Assembly (NCBI RefSeq): GCF_000380245.2
Contig: NZ_HG428741.1
Coordinates: 159,642-223,641, forward strand
Length of the DNA stretch: 64,000 bases
Source: Bacillus massiliigorillae
Lineage (GTDB): Bacteria > Bacillota > Bacilli > Bacillales > DSM-1321
Direction of reading: 5' to 3'
In this document: positions 52,022 through 60,942 of the stretch, piece after piece
Layout: every line of letters begins with the position of its first letter
How positions within the stretch are numbered: position 1 is the stretch's first letter
Position numbers and translations under genes: made by a program
The notes under the pieces: model-generated
Databases searched by the model: none
Told to the model about the DNA's origin: nothing
Seen by the model: the letters and a program-made list of their open reading frames with translations, nothing else

Positions 52022-52768
52022 GTGAAGTTCATTCAATCTGTACAAAATGAAAAAGTGAAAGAATGGAAAAAACTAACTGCGAAAAAAGGACGAGATAAAG
52101 CTGGTCAATTTATCGTAGAAGGATTTCATTTAGTAGAAGAAGCATTGAAAAAAGATTATGTGAGTGTACTTATTGTAGACGAACATATTGAAATCCCACA
52201 TGGATGGAATGTAGATAATCAGGAAATATATCATGTATCTTCGGCGGTTGCAAAAGCATTGGCTGAAACAGAAACAACGCAAGGTATTTTTGCGATTTGT
52301 GATCAAAAGCAGTTAGATGCGTCATCGTATTCACGCGTCTTATTATTAGATGGTGTACAGGACCCAGGTAATATTGGAACGATTATTCGTACAGCTGATG
52401 CAGCTGGTGTTGAGCTCATTGTTTGTGGAAATGGATGCGTAGATGTGTATAATGGAAAATCCTTGCGTTCTACACAAGGATCTATCTTTCATATACCAGT
52501 GATAAAGGGGGATTTACAAGAGTGGATTCCAAAGCTACAAGCGCAAGGCATTACTGTATATGGAACATCATTGCAAGATGCGAGGGATTATCGAGAAGTA
52601 GAGTTGTCTGAGAGGTATGCATTAGTAATGGGCAACGAAGGAAATGGTGTGAGTGCTGTAGTATTGCAGCAATGTAATCAAAACTTATATATTCCGATTT
52701 TAGGTGAAGCTGAATCATTAAATGTTACAGTAGCAACGGGTATATTGTTATATCAATTTTGTAAATAG
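52022..52768 (+). CDS. ysgA: SpoU/TrmH-family RNA 2'-O-methyltransferase YsgA
   Basis: This SPOUT-fold RNA methyltransferase uses S-adenosylmethionine. The three family motifs are seen: LLDGVQDPGNIGTIIRTADA (about 110-130), ALVMGNEGNGVS (about 200) and IPILGEAESLNVTVATGILLY at the end. An N-terminal substrate-binding domain covers about 1-95. The frame opens at 52010, but GTG 52022 matches the B. subtilis YsgA N-terminus and gives the same 248 residues, behind AAAAGGAG. The RNA target (rRNA or tRNA) is unknown. Confidence 0.92.
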   Translation: MKFIQSVQNEKVKEWKKLTAKKGRDKAGQFIVEGFHLVEEALKKDYVSVLIVDEHIEIPHGWNVDNQEIYHVSSAVAKALAETETTQGIFAICDQKQLDASSYSRVLLLDGVQDPGNIGTIIRTADAAGVELIVCGNGCVDVYNGKSLRSTQGSIFHIPVIKGDLQEWIPKLQAQGITVYGTSLQDARDYREVELSERYALVMGNEGNGVSAVVLQQCNQNLYIPILGEAESLNVTVATGILLYQFCK

Positions 52769-52838
52769 ATGAGAACTTTATGAACCGTTCTTGCATACAG
52801 TAGGAAAAGTCTCTATAATATGAGAGTATAATTTAAAA

Positions 52839-53094
52839 ATGAAAAGCAATGACAGAGAAAAGTAACTTTTTTTGAATGATTAAGGGAGAAAATGCCTTAG
52901 ACTGCAAGCATTTTTATCAAGAGAAAGAGTGAAGTTCACCTCTCGAGCTGACATCGGGACCGCGTATTGCGTAAAGATGCTCCGGTTTAGAAGACCGTTA
53001 TTCCAATGAAGTATTGTACAGAATAGCTGTACATAAACAAGGGTGGTACCACGACGATAACCTCGTCCCTTTTATTAGGGATGAGGTTTTTTTG
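52839..53094 (+). promoter_or_regulatory. Phenylalanine T-box leader of pheST
   Basis: The T-box sequence AAGGGTGGTACCACG lies at 53039-53053, followed by the terminator CCTCGTCCCT / AGGGATGAGG with a T-run to 53093. In the specifier position TTC (52935-52937) followed by A reads phenylalanine. Uncharged tRNA-Phe should turn on pheST. The 5' boundary is approximate. Confidence 0.95.
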
Positions 53095-53234
53095 TACTTT
53101 AATAAAGATTAACTTCTTTAAAGTATAAGAAAAGACATCGACTTTCGCCATTACGGACGACAAGTCGTGTTTTTCTAATATCGTTCCAAGTGATGATTAC
53201 CGATTATGAATCGGATAAAGGAGGAAATAAAGTT

Positions 53235-54275
53235 ATGCAAGAAACGTTAAAGCAACTACAAGCAGAAGCGCTTCAAAAAATTGAAGCTGCATCGGATTTG
53301 AAAGAGTTAAACGATGTGCGTGTAGCGTACCTTGGAAAGAAAGGTCCAATTACTGAAGTACTTAGAGGTATGGGTAAATTATCAGCTGAAGAGCGTCCAA
53401 AAATGGGAGCTTTAGTCAATGTGATCCGTGAAGAGATTGCGAAGAGTATTGAAAGCAAACAAGCTGTATTGGAAGAAGAGGCGATTAACGCAAAATTAGC
53501 ATCAGAAACAATTGATGTGACACTTCCTGGTTATACAGTGAAAGCTGGAGCGGCTCACCCACTAACAAGAATTGTAGAAGAAGCAGAAGATTTATTCATG
53601 GGTATGGGTTATACAGTAGAGGAAGGTCCAGAAGTAGAGCAAGATTACTACAACTTTGAAGCGTTGAACTTACCACAAGGTCACCCTGCTCGCGATATGC
53701 AAGATAGTTTCTATATTACAGATGAAACGTTAATGCGTACGCATACTTCACCAGTTCAAGTACGTACAATGCTGAAGCACGCTGGTAAAGGACCAGTAAA
53801 AATCATTTGCCCTGGTAAAGTATATCGCCGTGATAATGATGATGCGACTCACTCTCATCAATTTATGCAAATTGAAGGTTTAGTTGTCGATAAGAACATC
53901 GCAATGAGCGACTTATCAGGAACATTAGAAGTTTTCGCGAAGAAAATGTTCGGTCAAGAGCGTGAAATCCGCTTACGTCCAAGCTTCTTCCCATTCACTG
54001 AGCCTTCTGTTGAAGTAGATATTTCATGTAAAATCTGTAGCGGTAAAGGCTGTAACGTTTGTAAGCAAACTGGTTGGATTGAAGTACTTGGAGCTGGTAT
54101 GGTTCATCCAAACGTTTTAAGAATGTCAGGCTTCGATCCTGAAGTATATTCTGGGTTCGCATTCGGGATTGGTGTAGAACGTATTGCAATGTTGAAATAT
54201 GGTATTGATGATATTAGACATTTCTACAGTAACGATATTCGTTTCTTAAAACAATTCGAGCGTAACGAAGAATAA
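53235..54275 (+). CDS. pheS: Phenylalanine-tRNA ligase alpha subunit
   Basis: PheS is the catalytic subunit of the alpha2-beta2 synthetase. ATG 53235, behind AAAGGAGGAA, gives 346 residues; the open frame from 53190 is leader. An N-terminal coiled coil (about 1-90) binds tRNA. The class II core has AHPLTRI, DNDDATHSHQFMQIEGLVV, SFFPFTEPSVEVD, the cysteine-rich CKICSGKGCNVC, and GIGVERIAMLKYG (motif 3). It ends 18 bases before pheT, and both are under the T-box. Confidence 0.97.
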   Translation: MQETLKQLQAEALQKIEAASDLKELNDVRVAYLGKKGPITEVLRGMGKLSAEERPKMGALVNVIREEIAKSIESKQAVLEEEAINAKLASETIDVTLPGYTVKAGAAHPLTRIVEEAEDLFMGMGYTVEEGPEVEQDYYNFEALNLPQGHPARDMQDSFYITDETLMRTHTSPVQVRTMLKHAGKGPVKIICPGKVYRRDNDDATHSHQFMQIEGLVVDKNIAMSDLSGTLEVFAKKMFGQEREIRLRPSFFPFTEPSVEVDISCKICSGKGCNVCKQTGWIEVLGAGMVHPNVLRMSGFDPEVYSGFAFGIGVERIAMLKYGIDDIRHFYSNDIRFLKQFERNEE

Positions 54276-54293
54276 TAAGAGGAGGGTTATACA

Positions 54294-56708
54294 ATGTTTG
54301 TTTCATATAAATGGCTACAACAATATGTAGATTTAAACGGTATTTCAGCAGCAGAATTAGCTGATAAAATTACAAAGAGCGGTATTGAAGTTGAAGGTGT
54401 CGAAAAGAAAAGTGAAGGCATCAAAGGCGTAGTCGTTGGACACGTTTTGGAAAAAGTGAAGCATCCAGAGGCTGACAAACTAAATGTATGTCAAGTAGAT
54501 ATCGGGGCAGAAGAGCCAGTACAAATCGTATGTGGTGCTCCAAACGTAGATGCTGGACAAAAGGTTGCTGTAGCGACTGTAGGTGCAGTATTACCGGGTA
54601 ACTTCAAAATTAAGAAAGCAAAACTTCGTGGTCAAGCTTCACACGGAATGATTTGTTCATTACAAGAGCTTGGTTTTGAAACGAAATTAATTGCAAAAGA
54701 ATACAGCACTGGTATTTTCGTATTCCCAAGTGATGTTGAAGTTGGGACAGATGCATTAGTTCAACTTAGCTTAGATGATGAAGTGTTAGAGCTTGGCTTA
54801 ACACCAAACCGTGCAGATTGCTTAAGTATGTTAGGTGTAGCATATGAAGTTGGAGCGATTCTTGGTCAAGAAGTAAAATGGCCTGAAATCAACGTAACGG
54901 AAAGTGCTGAAAAAGCTTCTGATTACATCGCTGTTGAAGTGGAAGCGAACGAAGATAATCCACTATACACAGCTCGCGTGATTAAAGATGTAAAAGTTGG
55001 TCCATCACCACTTTGGTTACAAACAACGCTAATGGCAGCTGGTATTCGTCCACATAATAATGTAGTTGATATTACAAACTATATTTTATTAGAATACGGG
55101 CAACCACTTCATGCTTTCGATTATGACAAATTAGGTTCTAAGAAAATTGTTGTACGTAAAGCGAAAGCTGGAGAAAAAATGGTTACTCTTGATGATGCAG
55201 AGCGCACGCTTCAAGATCATCAATTAGTTATTACAAATGGTACTGAGCCAGTTGCACTTGCAGGTGTAATGGGGGGAGCTAATTCAGAAGTAAGTGATAC
55301 AACTATTACTGTACTTCTTGAGTCAGCATACTTCACTGGTCCTTCTGTGCGTAGAACGTCTAAAGATCATGCGCTACGTAGTGAGGCAAGCGCTCGTTAT
55401 GAAAAAGGTGTAGATCCAGCTCGTGTACGTGCAGCAGCTGATCGTGCAGTAGCTCTAATGGAGCAATATGCAGGTGGAACAGTATTAGCAGGTTCAGTAG
55501 AAGTAGATACTTTAGCTGTTGAGCCAGCAGTAGTTTCAATTACAATTGATAAAATCAATACACTATTAGGTACTTCTTTAACTATGTCTGAAGTAGAAGC
55601 TATCTTCGCAGCATTGAAATTCGAGAGTGCGATAGAAGGTAACACAATTACTGTAACAGTACCTACTCGTCGTGGAGATATTACAATTCCAGAAGACTTA
55701 GTAGAAGAAGTAGCACGTCTTTATGGCTATGATAATATTCCAAAAACTCTTCCTTATACAACTGGAACAGTAGGACAATTAACGCCTTACCAAGCGAAAC
55801 GTCGTCTTGTTCGTCGTTATTTAGAAGGTGCTGGTCTTTATCAAGCAGTAACGTACGGCTTAACTTCTGAAGCGAAGGCAACAACTTTCGCAATCGAAAA
55901 AGCGGATACAGTGAAGCTTGCAATGCCAATGAGTGAGGAGCGCAGCGTACTTCGTCAAAGCTTAGTACCTCATTTATTAGAAGTGTTACAATACAATGTA
56001 GCTCGTCAAAACGATACAATCGCGTTATATGAAACAGGTACAGTATACTTAAACAACAATGCTGGTGAATTACCTACAGAAAGAGAGCATGTAGCTGGAG
56101 CAATTACTGGCTTATGGCATTCTCAATTATGGCAAGGTGAGAAGAAACAACTTGATTTCTTCGTAGCTAAAGGTATTCTAGAAGGAATGTTTGAAAAGCT
56201 TGGTTTAACTGACCAAATTACATTCCAAGCAGCTGTTGTTGAAGGAATGCACCCAGGAAGAACAGCTAGTGTAACACTTAATGGAGAATATATCGGTTAT
56301 GTTGGTCAAGTACATCCAACTGTTGAACAAAACCATGATATTAAAGCAACGTATGTGTTCGAACTTTCATTAAAAGCGTTACTAGAAGCGGCTGTAGCAC
56401 CGATTGCTTATACAAGCATTCCACGTTTCCCATCTATCACTCGTGATATCGCACTTGTTGTTGATAAAGCAACTGTAGCTGGTGAAATTCAAGCAATCAT
56501 TACAGAAGCCGGTGGCAAGTTATTGAAAGAGGTTTCTGTATTCGACTTATACGAAGGTGAGCGCATGGAAGAAGGAAAGAAATCAATCGCGTTCTCATTA
56601 AAATACTTCGATCCTACTAAAACATTAACAGACGAAGATATTACAAAAGCACATAATAAAGTTTTAGATGCAGTTAAAGAAAAAGCTGGCGCGGAATTGC
56701 GTGGATAA
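54294..56708 (+). CDS. pheT: Phenylalanine-tRNA ligase beta subunit
   Basis: PheT provides tRNA recognition and editing of tyrosine-charged tRNA. Its 804 residues contain an EMAP-type tRNA-binding domain (about 40-150), the B3/B4 editing domain (about 200-385, RPHNNVVDITNYILLEYGQPLHAFD), the B5 helix-turn-helix domain (about 405-480), a catalytic-like core and the C-terminal anticodon-binding FDX-ACB domain (about 710-804). The ATG follows AGGAGGG. It is the last gene of pheST, with a strong terminator after it. Confidence 0.97.
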   Translation: MFVSYKWLQQYVDLNGISAAELADKITKSGIEVEGVEKKSEGIKGVVVGHVLEKVKHPEADKLNVCQVDIGAEEPVQIVCGAPNVDAGQKVAVATVGAVLPGNFKIKKAKLRGQASHGMICSLQELGFETKLIAKEYSTGIFVFPSDVEVGTDALVQLSLDDEVLELGLTPNRADCLSMLGVAYEVGAILGQEVKWPEINVTESAEKASDYIAVEVEANEDNPLYTARVIKDVKVGPSPLWLQTTLMAAGIRPHNNVVDITNYILLEYGQPLHAFDYDKLGSKKIVVRKAKAGEKMVTLDDAERTLQDHQLVITNGTEPVALAGVMGGANSEVSDTTITVLLESAYFTGPSVRRTSKDHALRSEASARYEKGVDPARVRAAADRAVALMEQYAGGTVLAGSVEVDTLAVEPAVVSITIDKINTLLGTSLTMSEVEAIFAALKFESAIEGNTITVTVPTRRGDITIPEDLVEEVARLYGYDNIPKTLPYTTGTVGQLTPYQAKRRLVRRYLEGAGLYQAVTYGLTSEAKATTFAIEKADTVKLAMPMSEERSVLRQSLVPHLLEVLQYNVARQNDTIALYETGTVYLNNNAGELPTEREHVAGAITGLWHSQLWQGEKKQLDFFVAKGILEGMFEKLGLTDQITFQAAVVEGMHPGRTASVTLNGEYIGYVGQVHPTVEQNHDIKATYVFELSLKALLEAAVAPIAYTSIPRFPSITRDIALVVDKATVAGEIQAIITEAGGKLLKEVSVFDLYEGERMEEGKKSIAFSLKYFDPTKTLTDEDITKAHNKVLDAVKEKAGAELRG

Positions 56709-56713
56709 TAGAG

Positions 56714-56755
56714 TATCAAAAAGACTTCGGGTGTTAATCCGAAGTCTTTTTGATA
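56714..56755 (+). terminator. pheST terminator
   Basis: A 17-bp perfect inverted repeat (arms 56714-56730 and 56739-56755, core AAAAAGACTTCGG / CCGAAGTCTTTTT) forms a very stable hairpin usable from both strands. Confidence 0.95.
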
Positions 56756-56830
56756 CCTAATATATGACCGTTTTAGAAATTTGATATTGTTACATCATCA
56801 ATTTAAAGATATAAGGGCTAAAATCTCAAA

Positions 56831-58099
56831 TCAGGAAGGTATTTCCTTGTTATCGTTGTTAGTGGGAGGATTCAAGAAATAAGAATTTGCTAATTTGTTA
56901 TTGAAAACTTTTTCCCATTTTGCAACTGCAACGCAAGAAAAGACGTGACCAATTACATTAATAGCAGTTCGTGCCATATCAATTATTCTATCGATTCCGA
57001 TAATGAGAGCAACACCTTCTGGGGGAAGTCCAACTGCAGTACCTGTAGCTAAAAGGATTACCATTGAAGAAGAAGGAACAGCAGCAACACCTTTACTTGT
57101 TACTATGAATAATAAAAGCATTGTTATTTGTTGAGTCCAACTCATTTCGATACCGAAGGCTTGGGCAATAAAAAGTGCTGCAATCGTTAAATATAATGTT
57201 GTACCGTCAGAGTTTAATGGCATTCCAGATGGAATAACAAATGAAGTGATATATTTGGGAACGCCAAATTTCTCCAGTCTTTTCATTAGTTCAGGTACTA
57301 CAGTTTCAGTGCTACCTGTTGCGGCGCCTAGCAGCATTAGATCCCAAATCATTTTATAAACGTCGACAATTTTTATTTTTAAGAAGAAAGCAATAATAGG
57401 GAAAAGAACAAATAGTACAATGGCTAGTCCAACATAGGCTGCGATTATTAATTTTAATAGCGGAATTAATAGAGTAATTCCGTATTTCCCAATTGTTGCT
57501 GCCATTAAAGCAAATACACCGATTGGAGCGGTTGCCATTACCATACTAACTAATTTGAAGGAAGCTTTTGATGCTACTTCTAAAACGTCTATAACAGGCT
57601 TAGCTTCTTTATGAATACTTACTAATGCAATACCAAACATGAAGCAAAAGAAAATTACAGCTAGAAGATCGCTTTTAGCAAGTGCATCAACTATATTGGT
57701 TGGAATAATATTTAGAAGTAAAGTGGTTTCATCCATAATAATGGATGTATTTTCAGAGATAGATGAAATATCTGCCTTGGGAAGATTACTTAAATCAATA
57801 CCCTCCCCTGGTTTTAGTATATTACCGACAGCGAGTCCGATACAAAGGATTAGTGTAGTAATAATTTCAAACCAAATGATTGTTTTAACTCCTATTCTAC
57901 CCATGCGTTTAATGTCCCCAACATTAGTAATACCTACAAGTAATGTTGTTACAATTACCGGGATTACAACCATTTTAATTAATCGAATAAAAGCATCACC
58001 TATTGGTTTAATTGCTATACCTGCCTCGGGTAAGAAATGTCCAAAAAGAGCCCCTAAAACTGTGGCGATTAATATATATAACGCAAATCTTTTTTTCAT
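56831..58099 (-). CDS. Dicarboxylate/amino acid:cation symporter (DAACS/GltP family)
   Basis: This 422-residue membrane transporter has about eight helices and two re-entrant loops, as in GltP/GltPh. Diagnostic stretches are IGDAFIRLIKMVVIPVIVTTLLVGI (early), a serine-rich turn GAATGSTETVVPELM, SGMPLNSDGTTLYL (a variant of the NMDGT cation site, here NSDGT) and SKGVAAVPSSSMVIL. Substrates in the family are Glu, Asp, dicarboxylates and neutral amino acids. It is divergent from a GSA-like aminotransferase, which suggests uptake of that enzyme's substrate. AGGAGG precedes the ATG. Confidence 0.93.
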   Translation of the reverse strand: MKKRFALYILIATVLGALFGHFLPEAGIAIKPIGDAFIRLIKMVVIPVIVTTLLVGITNVGDIKRMGRIGVKTIIWFEIITTLILCIGLAVGNILKPGEGIDLSNLPKADISSISENTSIIMDETTLLLNIIPTNIVDALAKSDLLAVIFFCFMFGIALVSIHKEAKPVIDVLEVASKASFKLVSMVMATAPIGVFALMAATIGKYGITLLIPLLKLIIAAYVGLAIVLFVLFPIIAFFLKIKIVDVYKMIWDLMLLGAATGSTETVVPELMKRLEKFGVPKYITSFVIPSGMPLNSDGTTLYLTIAALFIAQAFGIEMSWTQQITMLLLFIVTSKGVAAVPSSSMVILLATGTAVGLPPEGVALIIGIDRIIDMARTAINVIGHVFSCVAVAKWEKVFNNKLANSYFLNPPTNNDNKEIPS

Positions 58100-58133
58100 T
58101 CAACTCCTCCTTCTGTAATTATTTTCCTGAATA

Positions 58134-58243
58134 TGCAATCATTATTACTTAAATTTTCTGAAAATGCAATAATTATTTCATTGTTTTCCTAATAAAAAGA
58201 AATATATATTTCTTTTTATTTAATTTATGAAATAATTATTGCA
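58134..58243. promoter_or_regulatory. Array of palindromic operators between symporter and aminotransferase
   Basis: TGCAATAATTATTTCA (58165-58180) and its exact inverse, TGAAATAATTATTGCA (58228-58243), flank a perfect 30-bp palindrome (58191-58220) whose centre reads GAAATATATATTTC. A weaker copy, TGCAATCATTATTACT, lies at 58134-58149. The centres are about 31, 33 and 30 bp apart. They are likely operators for the nearby RpiR regulator. Confidence 0.7.
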
Positions 58244-58328
58244 AATTAGTTATATTTGATTTATTCTGAATTACACATTTATTTAAAATATTTATAGGGT
58301 TATTTAAAATAAAATGGGGTGGGTAATT

Positions 58329-59711
58329 GTGTGCGCAATAAAAAGTAATAGTTCATTGAATCAATATATAGCGAGATCTCCAAAATCAAAAGAGTTTGTC
58401 AAATGTGCAAAAGAAATTATGCCTGGTGGGGTTACAGCAAATATCAAAGCTTTTGATCCATATCCGATTATTATGAAAAAGGCAAAAGGAGCATATTTGT
58501 ATGACCTTGATGGGAATGAGTACATTGATTATCTTCTTTCGTATGGTGCGTTAATGCTAGGTCATGGACATTCAGAAATTATTCAGGCAATAAATTCTCA
58601 AATTGAAGAAGATGGAACGTTTTTGTTTGGTACACCACATCAGCTTGAAATTGATATGGCAAATAAGGTCTCGGAATTATATCCAAGTATGGAGAGTATT
58701 AGATATACTAACTCGGGGACAGAAGCTACCCTTCTATCTATTCGTATAGCTCATGCTTATACAGGAAAACAAAAGATTGCTAAGTTTGAAGGTCATTATC
58801 ATGGCGGGTACGATCAGGTTCTTCTCAGTGTAAATCCAGCAATCGAGGCTGCTGGAAGTGAACATGAACCAAAAGCTGTGATTGAATCAAAAGGGGTTGA
58901 TTCTTATTATAAAGAACATACCATTATTTTGCCTTTCAACAATCTAGAAGCAGCTTCTGAGATTTTAAGCAAGAGAAAGGATGAAATTGCGGCAGTCATT
59001 CTGGAGCCAATTCAAGGGGGATTTATCCCGGCTGAACAATCTTTCATGGATGGATTGCGAAAAATCACTAAAGATTTAGGGATTTTACTTATTTTTGATG
59101 AAGTGAAAACCGGGTTTCGTTTAGGGCTTGGAGGTGCACAATCTGTTTATGGAATAAATCCAGATCTTACAACTCTAGGTAAAGTCGTAGGTGGAGGATT
59201 TCCTGTTGGAATTGTTGGTGGGGAAAAAGATATTATGTCTATTCTGGCACCTATCAATTATTCCGATGTATTTGATTCTAGTCAGAGTAAAAAATCAAGA
59301 GCTGAGGAAGTATTATTCCATAGTGGAACATATAATGGGCATCCAACAATTCTCGCTGCTGGATTAGCAACAATAAAGCATTTGGAACGAGAAATTGATA
59401 ATGTTTTTATTGTTACGAATCAACTAAAAAAAGGATTGAGTAATTTGTTTGATGCATATGGAATAAGTATGCAAGCAATAGGATTGGGTTCAATCTTTAA
59501 TGTAATTATTACGGAACAAAGTAAAGTTACTAACTATCGTCAATTACAAAAATCAAATTTTGAATTACGTAAAGAATTGGACTTCCGTTTATTAAATGAA
59601 GGAATATATACTAAACCATTAAATCGCTATAGTATTTCTACTGTTCATGGAGAAGAAGAAGTAAATAAAACACTTGAAGCTTATGAAAAAGTATTAAAAT
59701 CACTTGTTTAA
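58329..59711 (+). CDS. Class III aminotransferase related to GSA aminomutase
   Basis: This PLP enzyme of 460 residues is of the glutamate-1-semialdehyde aminomutase-like branch. Motifs are CAKEIMPGGVTANIKAF near the start, RYTNSGTEATLLSIRIA, FEGHYHGGYDQVL, LIFDEVKTGFRLG (Asp) and TTLGKVVGGGFPVG with the cofactor Lys near 284. It lies beside a symporter and an RpiR regulator, not in a haem cluster, so a catabolic aminotransferase is more likely than HemL. A frame starts at ATG 58314, but GTG 58329 behind TGGGGTGGG has better spacing. Confidence 0.88.
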   Translation: MCAIKSNSSLNQYIARSPKSKEFVKCAKEIMPGGVTANIKAFDPYPIIMKKAKGAYLYDLDGNEYIDYLLSYGALMLGHGHSEIIQAINSQIEEDGTFLFGTPHQLEIDMANKVSELYPSMESIRYTNSGTEATLLSIRIAHAYTGKQKIAKFEGHYHGGYDQVLLSVNPAIEAAGSEHEPKAVIESKGVDSYYKEHTIILPFNNLEAASEILSKRKDEIAAVILEPIQGGFIPAEQSFMDGLRKITKDLGILLIFDEVKTGFRLGLGGAQSVYGINPDLTTLGKVVGGGFPVGIVGGEKDIMSILAPINYSDVFDSSQSKKSRAEEVLFHSGTYNGHPTILAAGLATIKHLEREIDNVFIVTNQLKKGLSNLFDAYGISMQAIGLGSIFNVIITEQSKVTNYRQLQKSNFELRKELDFRLLNEGIYTKPLNRYSISTVHGEEEVNKTLEAYEKVLKSLV

Positions 59712-59890
59712 TTTTTAATTTAAAAAAAGTATTGTATATAATTATTTAATAGGTGAACATTTGCGGATATGCTAAAATAAGGATATTGATAGATTAATTG
59801 ATATTTTAATTACATGCTTTCTTAAAGGATAGCTTTTTGTCATAGTATTTGAATGAAAACTAGAATATTAAGTAACGATGAAAGGTGCAT

Positions 59891-60739
59891 ATGGAAAATA
59901 TATATAAACTTATTGCTGAAAAAATGGAAGATATGAGTAAGTCCCAGTTGAAAATAGCTAAATATATATTGGAAAATCCAAATAATATTCCTTTTTTTAC
60001 AGTTGGAAAATTAGCAAGAATGACTGATGTAAGTGATGCTACTGTAGTGAGGTTTGCTACATTTCTGGGTTTCTCAGGATATCCTGAATTACAACAAAAA
60101 ATGCAACAGTCGATACAGAAGCAATTAACTACAACTGAAAGATTAAAGATGTCCAATGAAGTGTATAAAGATGCTGATCAAGAAGTATACAATATCTTTC
60201 TAGATAATATTGAAAATATAAAAGCTACTATTGAATCTCTTGACCTATATTCATTTCGGCAAGCGGTGAAAATGTTGTGTAATGCAAAGAATGTTTATAT
60301 AGTTGCTAATCGTAGTGCCTTGTCATTAGGTATATTTATGCAATATTATTTGCAATTTTTGGTTAGGAGAGCTGAATTAATTCATTCGACAGAATTTGCC
60401 TCTGAACAATTGTATACACTTGGAGAAGAAGATTTAGTTATAGGGATAAGTTTTTCTCGATATACAAAGAGTACAATTGATATTTTCTCTTATGCAAAGA
60501 AAAAAAAAGCAAATACAATTGCAATAACAGATAATCATTTATCTCCACTAATTCAATATGCGGATGTTGTATTAACTGCATCAAGCCATATGCCGACCTT
60601 TATTGATTCATTTGTTGCACCTCTAAGTCTTATTAACGCGCTCTTAGTAGCGGTTGGTAGAGAAAATCAAGGTAATATAAATGAAAAATTTAAAGGGCTA
60701 GAAGAAATGTGGGAGGAATTTGATGTGTTTTATAAGTGA
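59891..60739 (+). CDS. MurR/RpiR-family transcriptional regulator
   Basis: This 282-residue regulator has an N-terminal RpiR helix-turn-helix (about 1-77, LTKSQ-like KSQLKIAKYILENP, then MTDVSDATVVRFATFLGFSGYPEL) and a C-terminal SIS domain (about 105-240). The SIS domain shows VYIVANRSALSLG and DLVIGISFSRYTKSTI, which normally bind phosphosugars. GTG 59885 is in frame but sits in the ribosome site AAAGGTG, so ATG 59891 is chosen. It follows the aminotransferase by 180 bases and probably controls that gene and the divergent symporter. Confidence 0.92.
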   Translation: MENIYKLIAEKMEDMSKSQLKIAKYILENPNNIPFFTVGKLARMTDVSDATVVRFATFLGFSGYPELQQKMQQSIQKQLTTTERLKMSNEVYKDADQEVYNIFLDNIENIKATIESLDLYSFRQAVKMLCNAKNVYIVANRSALSLGIFMQYYLQFLVRRAELIHSTEFASEQLYTLGEEDLVIGISFSRYTKSTIDIFSYAKKKKANTIAITDNHLSPLIQYADVVLTASSHMPTFIDSFVAPLSLINALLVAVGRENQGNINEKFKGLEEMWEEFDVFYK

Positions 60740-60820
60740 TAGTTTTCTGATTAGTTGCAATCCATCTTTTTTCAAAATTAAGCGAGATAGTATCTAAAAT
60801 GGGTGTTTTATTGAAAATGT

Positions 60821-60861
60821 AAAAAAAAGAGTTTTGTTTAAGAAAACAAAACTCTTTTTTT
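60821..60861. terminator. Convergent terminator between the RpiR gene and rnhC
   Basis: AAAAAAAAGAGTTTTGTTT pairs with AAAACAAAACTCTTTTTTT over about 18 bp with a very short loop. It can stop transcription from both sides. Confidence 0.92.
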
Positions 60862-60942
60862 GTGTGCATTGACGGGATTCTATCATGAAGTCACTGGTTA
60901 ATTTCTAGAAACCACTGAATTATTTGTTCTCTATTTTAAACC

